From Gerris lacustris (taxonomy: Eukaryota > Arthropoda > Insecta > Hemiptera > Gerridae), in the NCBI GenBank assembly GCA_951217055.1, contig OX578280.1:19011394-19075393 (forward strand): a stretch of DNA of 64,000 nt, read 5' to 3'. Under the pieces are notes generated by a model. That model was not told the origin of the DNA. It worked only from the letters and a program-made list of their open reading frames with translations, and did not search any database. Of this stretch, positions 59,340 through 64,000 are shown one piece after another (position 1 is the stretch's first letter; each line of letters opens with the position of its first letter). A program made the position numbers and the translations under genes.

Positions 59340-59720
59340 AACAGGTGGTTGTGGACTTTTTGTTTTCAATTTTCTACAAAATTCATTTTCATCAATATCT
59401 CGGAAACAATTTTTTTCCCGTTAAAACAACTTATATTGTTAGGCTCGTATTTAAATGGACTACATTTTATAATTTTTTAATCAATCGTTTTCAAGATTTT
59501 TTTTTTTCAGAGTTTTGGGGGGTAGTGCCCCCAAATTTGGAGCTAAAATTAATTTCTTGATTTTGCATCAGGGTATGATTTTTCATACCCTGCACAGATA
59601 ACAGACAGACATTTTTTAAAAACCACTTTTTTGGACTCATGGGACCTCAAAACGTGTAAATCCATCAGAATCAAATTTTTGCGCCATCACAATACTTTCT
59701 TTTTTTGGGATAGAAGGAAA
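59340..59720 (+). repeat. Interspersed repeat, inverted relative of 61515-61790
   Basis: GCCCCCAAATTTGGAGCTAAA, TTTTTTGGACTCATGGGACC and GCGCCATCACAATACTTTCT recur inverted at 61520-61740. No coding frame. Confidence 0.6.
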
Positions 59721-60387
59721 ATATCAGTTTAAACGAGCATTCAATTCAATTTGTGATTATTATTATAATTGTTCAGGATAATTTATGATGTTGTTAAATA
59801 TAGGTGAATTAAGATATTATCTTTGGAATTAGGATCCTGTGGTTTTGATATTGCATTACAAAATAATAATTTATCCTATTCCTCATTCTTTTTTATTGGT
59901 CTTATTCTACTCTTGTTATTATTATTTAAATAATTTCATAATGAGAAAAGTATAGAAGGAAAATAATAGTTTACACGTGTATTTAATTCAATGTAAATTT
60001 TTAATTACCTAGAATTATTTATTTGATGACGCTAATCATAGGGTAAATGGAAAAAATCCATAAAATTTATCTTAAACTATTTTTATAACTAAAATATTTT
60101 AATATTAATATTCTCATAAATATTATCACATTTGATTTATATTTATAGTTATAAAATATGAAAACTAATTTACTGTGTGAAAAAAGTTTAATTTCTTTAG
60201 TAATATTTCTTAACACAACTGGATTTTCTCCTCGAATAAGATATATTCTATCAAGAAATTTACCGTATAATAAATATAATGTAAGTAATCAAATAGATGT
60301 CTTAAATTATTTATTTGGGTTTCAGTTTAAATTTTGGTTATTTCTAGTTTTTTGTGTTCTTTTTTTAACATTAATTAAATAGTCTAA

Positions 60388-61033
60388 AGGCCCCTATACA
60401 CAGTCAAAATGTTTGTGCAAACATGATGTATGCGCAAACATTTTGACCGTGTATGGGGCTGTTTGATGTTTGCACAAACATGATGTTTGACTTGTATGGC
60501 CCAAATTTGCCCGACATCAGGTTTGCGCAAACATCAAACAGCCCCATACACGGTCAAAATGTTTGTGCAAACATGATGTATGCGCAAACATTTTGACCGT
60601 GTATGGGGCTGTTTGATGTTTGCACAAACATGATGTTTGACTTGTATTGCCCAAATTTGCCCGACATCAGGTTTGCGCAAACATCAAACAGCCCCTATAC
60701 ACAGTCAAAATGTTTGTGCAAACATGATGTATGCGCAAACATTTTGACCGTGTATGGGGCTGTTTGATGTTTGCACAAACATGATGTTTGACTTGTATGG
60801 CCCAAATTTGCCCGACATCAGGTTTGCGCAAACATCAAACAGCCCCTATACACAGTCAAAATGTTTGTGCAAACATGATGTATGCGCAAACATTTTGACC
60901 GTGTATGGGGCTGTTTGATGTTTGCACAAACATGATGTTTGACTTGTATGGCCCAAATTTGCCCGACATCAGGTTTGCGCAAACATCAAACAGCCCCATA
61001 CACGGTCAAAATGTTTGTGTCAAACATTTTGCG
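60388..61033. repeat. Array of alternating palindromes, 150-bp period, 4.3 copies
   Basis: Each unit is two hairpins in a row. The first has GGTCAAAATGTTTG / CAAACATTTTGACC arms of about 28 bp. The second has CTGTTTGATGTTTG / CAAACATCAAACAG arms of about 26 bp. The array is preceded by TAA and AGGCCCCTATACACAG, PIF/Harbinger-like. The last copy is truncated at GTTTGTGTCAAACA. Confidence 0.9.
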
Positions 61034-61478
61034 CTCAATTAATCGTTTATTAAAAAAATACCCAATTTTTCATTGTAGATGCTATAAACATGCAACAAAG
61101 GTATACTCTTCATCACATTAGCAATCATTGATCATTATAAGAATCATCAATTTCTCAACATAATAAGATTTAATACTCAGTTTCATTTAGCAAACAAATT
61201 TGAATCTCTCTTTTCTTAATACATATTATTATTTGAATTAGATCCGTTTTTTACATTGTTAATAATTAGTATCAGGTACTTCTCATATTATTTAATAGGT
61301 AGGTATTTCTTTTAGGTATTTAATATGTAATACCTTCTGTGACAGGTATTCTTATTTACGTCCCATTCAGAGCTTAGTAATTAGCTCCTAGGTACTACAT
61401 AGCTTTTACTTTGAATGCTTGAATTTCATTTTTTATCTATTTTGCTTGGTATTGAACATAACACTTTTTGATCTAGAT

Positions 61479-62088
61479 CAGTGATTCTTACATTTTTTTT
61501 ACTTTCTCTTATAAAGATTAAGTATTGTGATGGTGTAAAAATTTGATTTTGAGATTTTTATGGATTTACATGTTTTGAGGTCCTCTGAGTCCAAAAAAGT
61601 GTTTTTTTTTTTAAATGTCTGTCTGTGCAAACGCCTGGAGCCTAAACTACTATGCCGATTTTGACAAAATTTGGCATACATGTTCAGAAAAATCATACCC
61701 CGTGGCAAAATCGAGAAATATATTTTAGCTCCAAATTTGGAGAGTGCTTCGCCTATAAAATCTGAAAAAAAAAAAAAAAAAAAAAAGAAATCACGAAAAC
61801 GGTTCCAACTATTGAAAATTATTTTAACTAGTTTGCACCTCTGATACTTTTGGATCATTTGTTTGTGGATCATTAATAGGTGAGTAAAATTAACTGAACT
61901 CAGTGTGACTCAATAATCTGTTTTAACTTCACCCTCTTGCCAGCCAACTTACTTCTGCATGTAATAATAAATTTTTATAATGTTTTGTAAACTTAAATTC
62001 AATTTTTTTTAAATTTAATATTTGCGACTCCGGTATTTCAATTTGCAACCCTATTTGGGGGTCACATGCCCATAGTTTAAGAAGAGGT
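61479..62088. mobile_element. Possible degenerate hAT element
   Basis: ATCTAGAT-CAGTGATTCTTACA at the left and GTTTAAGAAGAGGTT-ATCTAAAT at the right give weak inverted ends of the CAGTGGTTCTTAA type and flanks agreeing at 7 of 8 positions. It includes the repeat at 61515-61790. Confidence 0.4.
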
Positions 62089-62099
62089 TATCTAAATTA

Positions 62100-63040
62100 A
62101 TATAGGTGATCACAATAATGCAGGTATGACTTCTTTTAACTATGTGTTGTTTTACATCCTGACCAAGAATCATCCACTTTACACATTGTGTACTCAATAT
62201 GATCATCAGTGATGACCTCTCTAGGATTCGGATAGGGTCAGTGTTTAGTGATAACATTTTACTCTATCATATTAATTGTTTCATATAAAATTAATCAATA
62301 ATGATATTTGGATCGATCCAAATAAAATTATACATGTTTCAGACTGGTCACCACATTGAATACCTAATGTTTTGTTGATTAGCACGTAAAAAAAAAAAAA
62401 AATTATAAAAACTATTAATTTTATCAAGAGCAATTTTCTATTTTTTTTTTATTAAATGTGTTCTATGTTGATTTTTCTGTTGTTACATTACAGCTATAAG
62501 TCCTTCACCTTGAAAGGTCCTTGTATTATATCAATCTTAGTTTTAAATTATTTTACTCTCCTCAAATTGGAAATTAATATTTCCAATTCCAATTAAGAAA
62601 TGACTTAGTCTTACTTCAACTATCATTCTGAGCTGTTTCACTATTATATCATGCAAATGGTGCTCATATTTTTTTTATTTATTATTTTTTTTTTATTATC
62701 TTTAGAATAATGTATGATCCTATGGTTTTGATATTTTCTTTGGTTTAGTTTCTCCTCATTATTTTTTATATTGGTCTTATTTTATTTTTAATATCAAAAC
62801 ATATTTTTCCAAACTTTTTTGTATCACTACATTTTTTCAATTTATATAAACCAGTGACTTAAAACTAATGATTTAAGTTTAAAATTTTTTTATTTTTTTT
62901 ACTGTTTTACAAGCATCTGTATTCTATTCATTGTTGTGTGTTTAAAACACCTGTAATTTGTTTTATTTTAACACCTGTCCTATTGTTTCTCATTCATATG
63001 CTTAAACTAACATTACCCATGTGTGTTTGTGTTGTGTTTA
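62100..63040. other. Gene-free AT-rich stretch
   Basis: No exon or element recognised up to the acceptor at 63043. Confidence 0.45.
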
Positions 63041-63043
63041 TAG

Positions 63044-63143
63044 ATGGCTCCACGGAGCTGTAGAATTTGCTGTAAGCTCAGAATGGCTTCAGGCTCTATA
63101 CCGAATGGAAGGACCATTTCGGAATCATCATCAGAATATCCTT
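63044..63143 (+). CDS. Possible internal exon of an unknown gene
   Basis: A 100-base segment lies between TGTTTATAG and GTAAGG, both reasonable splice signals, and is clearly richer in GC than its flanks. Two frames stay open across it. One starts with ATG (MAPRSCRICCKLRMASGS..SSSEYP). The other reads WLHGAVEFAVSSEWLQALYR onward to HHQNIL. I recognise neither and cannot choose between them; transcript data would decide. Confidence 0.3.
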
Positions 63144-63673
63144 GTAAGGGCATTAGATGTGTATATATATTCTCAAATTAATGTGTTTAGTCTATTTTTT
63201 AATTGTTTGTTTTTTTAGAACTACAATATTCCTGTATGTACTACATCCTTTATTTTGTACATCTTTTCTAGACTAACCTTCTTGTAAATAGCTAACTTTC
63301 ATCTTCTTCAAATGAGGAGAAAAAAGATTTAGGACCAATTTTTAGTCTTATTCTTTACAACTACACCTTATACCAGGCGCACACTGTGTGTTCAAAATGT
63401 CTGGATTCACAAAATCTCTAATGGTGTCTAGATTTATTGAACTTTATTGGTACTCAATTGATAGAGATGATAAGGATTCTCTAGGATGTAATGGAATCTC
63501 ATTGCAATAGGAATAGAGAGTTACACCCATAAAAAAAAAAAAAACTTTACAAAGCTAATGATGATGCTTAGGAGCCAGAAGCCATCTTTAAAATAAATAA
63601 AGTTTAATTAACTGGCAAGCATCTCCAGAGCAAGGTTTTGTCGCTACCTCAAGGGCTTATACAGTATGTGGGA

Positions 63674-63797
63674 GTGCACACACTGGAGGCAAAGAGATAT
63701 CTCCAAAGACTGTTATGCACAAATCACAGCAATTTCTATGAGATCCATTTTGCTGGGTACAAGATATGCGAATGTCTTGCCTCCAGTGTGCGAGGCT
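63674..63797. repeat. Inverted repeat CACTGGAGGCAA
   Basis: CACACACTGGAGGCAA and TTGCCTCCAGTGTGC pair over about 15 bp around 85 bases. Two overlapping frames (63638-63878) run across it without recognisable product, so it is more likely a MITE remnant than a gene. Confidence 0.45.
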
Positions 63798-64000
63798 GTA
63801 GCAACACAAGTGTGCAAGGCAGACGCAACTCCTGGCCTAAAATGTATACCTAGGTTTCATCTTTTTATTTTTAAATAAGTTGTGTTAAAATAATTATATT
63901 TTGTGGCATAGTTGCAAATGAATAAGTTTTAAAACAGGTTATTTATTTAACCGTAAGTTAGTTAATAGCATAAATTATTAATATAACAGTTTACATTCGC

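Noticed and set aside
60158..60382. Hydrophobic 74-codon frame
   Set aside because: AT-rich chance frame; Phe/Leu/Ile richness follows base composition.

Overview
This is AT-rich animal nuclear DNA, most likely from an insect or another arthropod. Protein-coding sequence is sparse and split by introns with GT..AG ends. The intergenic and intronic DNA is packed with DNA transposons, miniature inverted-repeat elements (MITEs), foldback elements, tRNA-derived SINEs and minisatellites. No species can be named from the sequence. Nothing looks bacterial, and most open frames longer than 60 codons are chance frames or lie inside repeats. Two genes are clearly supported. (1) A globin gene on the + strand (coding exons at 10053-10153, 15340-15565 and 17009-17149) has both classical globin introns (B12.2 and G7.0). 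It keeps the key residues: Trp in helix A, Pro C2, Phe CD1, His E7 and His F8. Its first coding exon was not found. (2) A complete CHMP7 gene (ESCRT-III / nuclear-envelope surveillance) on the - strand runs from an ATG at 40218 to a stop at 26298 in nine exons, and every splice phase agrees. Its last two exons (29205-29041 and 26440-26298) are diverged copies of one another. The first of them is phase 1-1, so it can be kept or skipped without changing frame. Upstream of CHMP7, 710 bp away and pointing the opposite way, an ATG exon with a consensus donor (40929-40947) suggests a divergent gene sharing a promoter. A second exon candidate lies at 63044-63143. Layout: 1-10 kb holds a 64-bp minisatellite, a hAT element with a perfect 8-bp target duplication, an old interspersed family and a 572-bp foldback. 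10-17 kb is the globin gene, whose introns hold a 62-bp minisatellite and a PIF/Harbinger element with a transposase fossil. 17-26 kb holds hAT and PIF MITEs, a 78-bp minisatellite, a tRNA-like sequence and a pogo-type element containing 13 copies of a 90-bp repeat. 26-40 kb is CHMP7, with piggyBac-like MITEs, a SINE, a foldback and a Tigger element nested in a hAT element in its introns. 41-64 kb is gene-poor. It contains a hAT element with an 8-bp target duplication inserted into a SINE, several foldbacks, PIF/Harbinger and piggyBac-type MITEs, and an array of alternating palindromes at 60.4-61.0 kb. I found no convincing new multi-gene system. The items most worth follow-up are the duplicated, frame-neutral CHMP7 terminal exon, the palindrome array and the set of long foldbacks.
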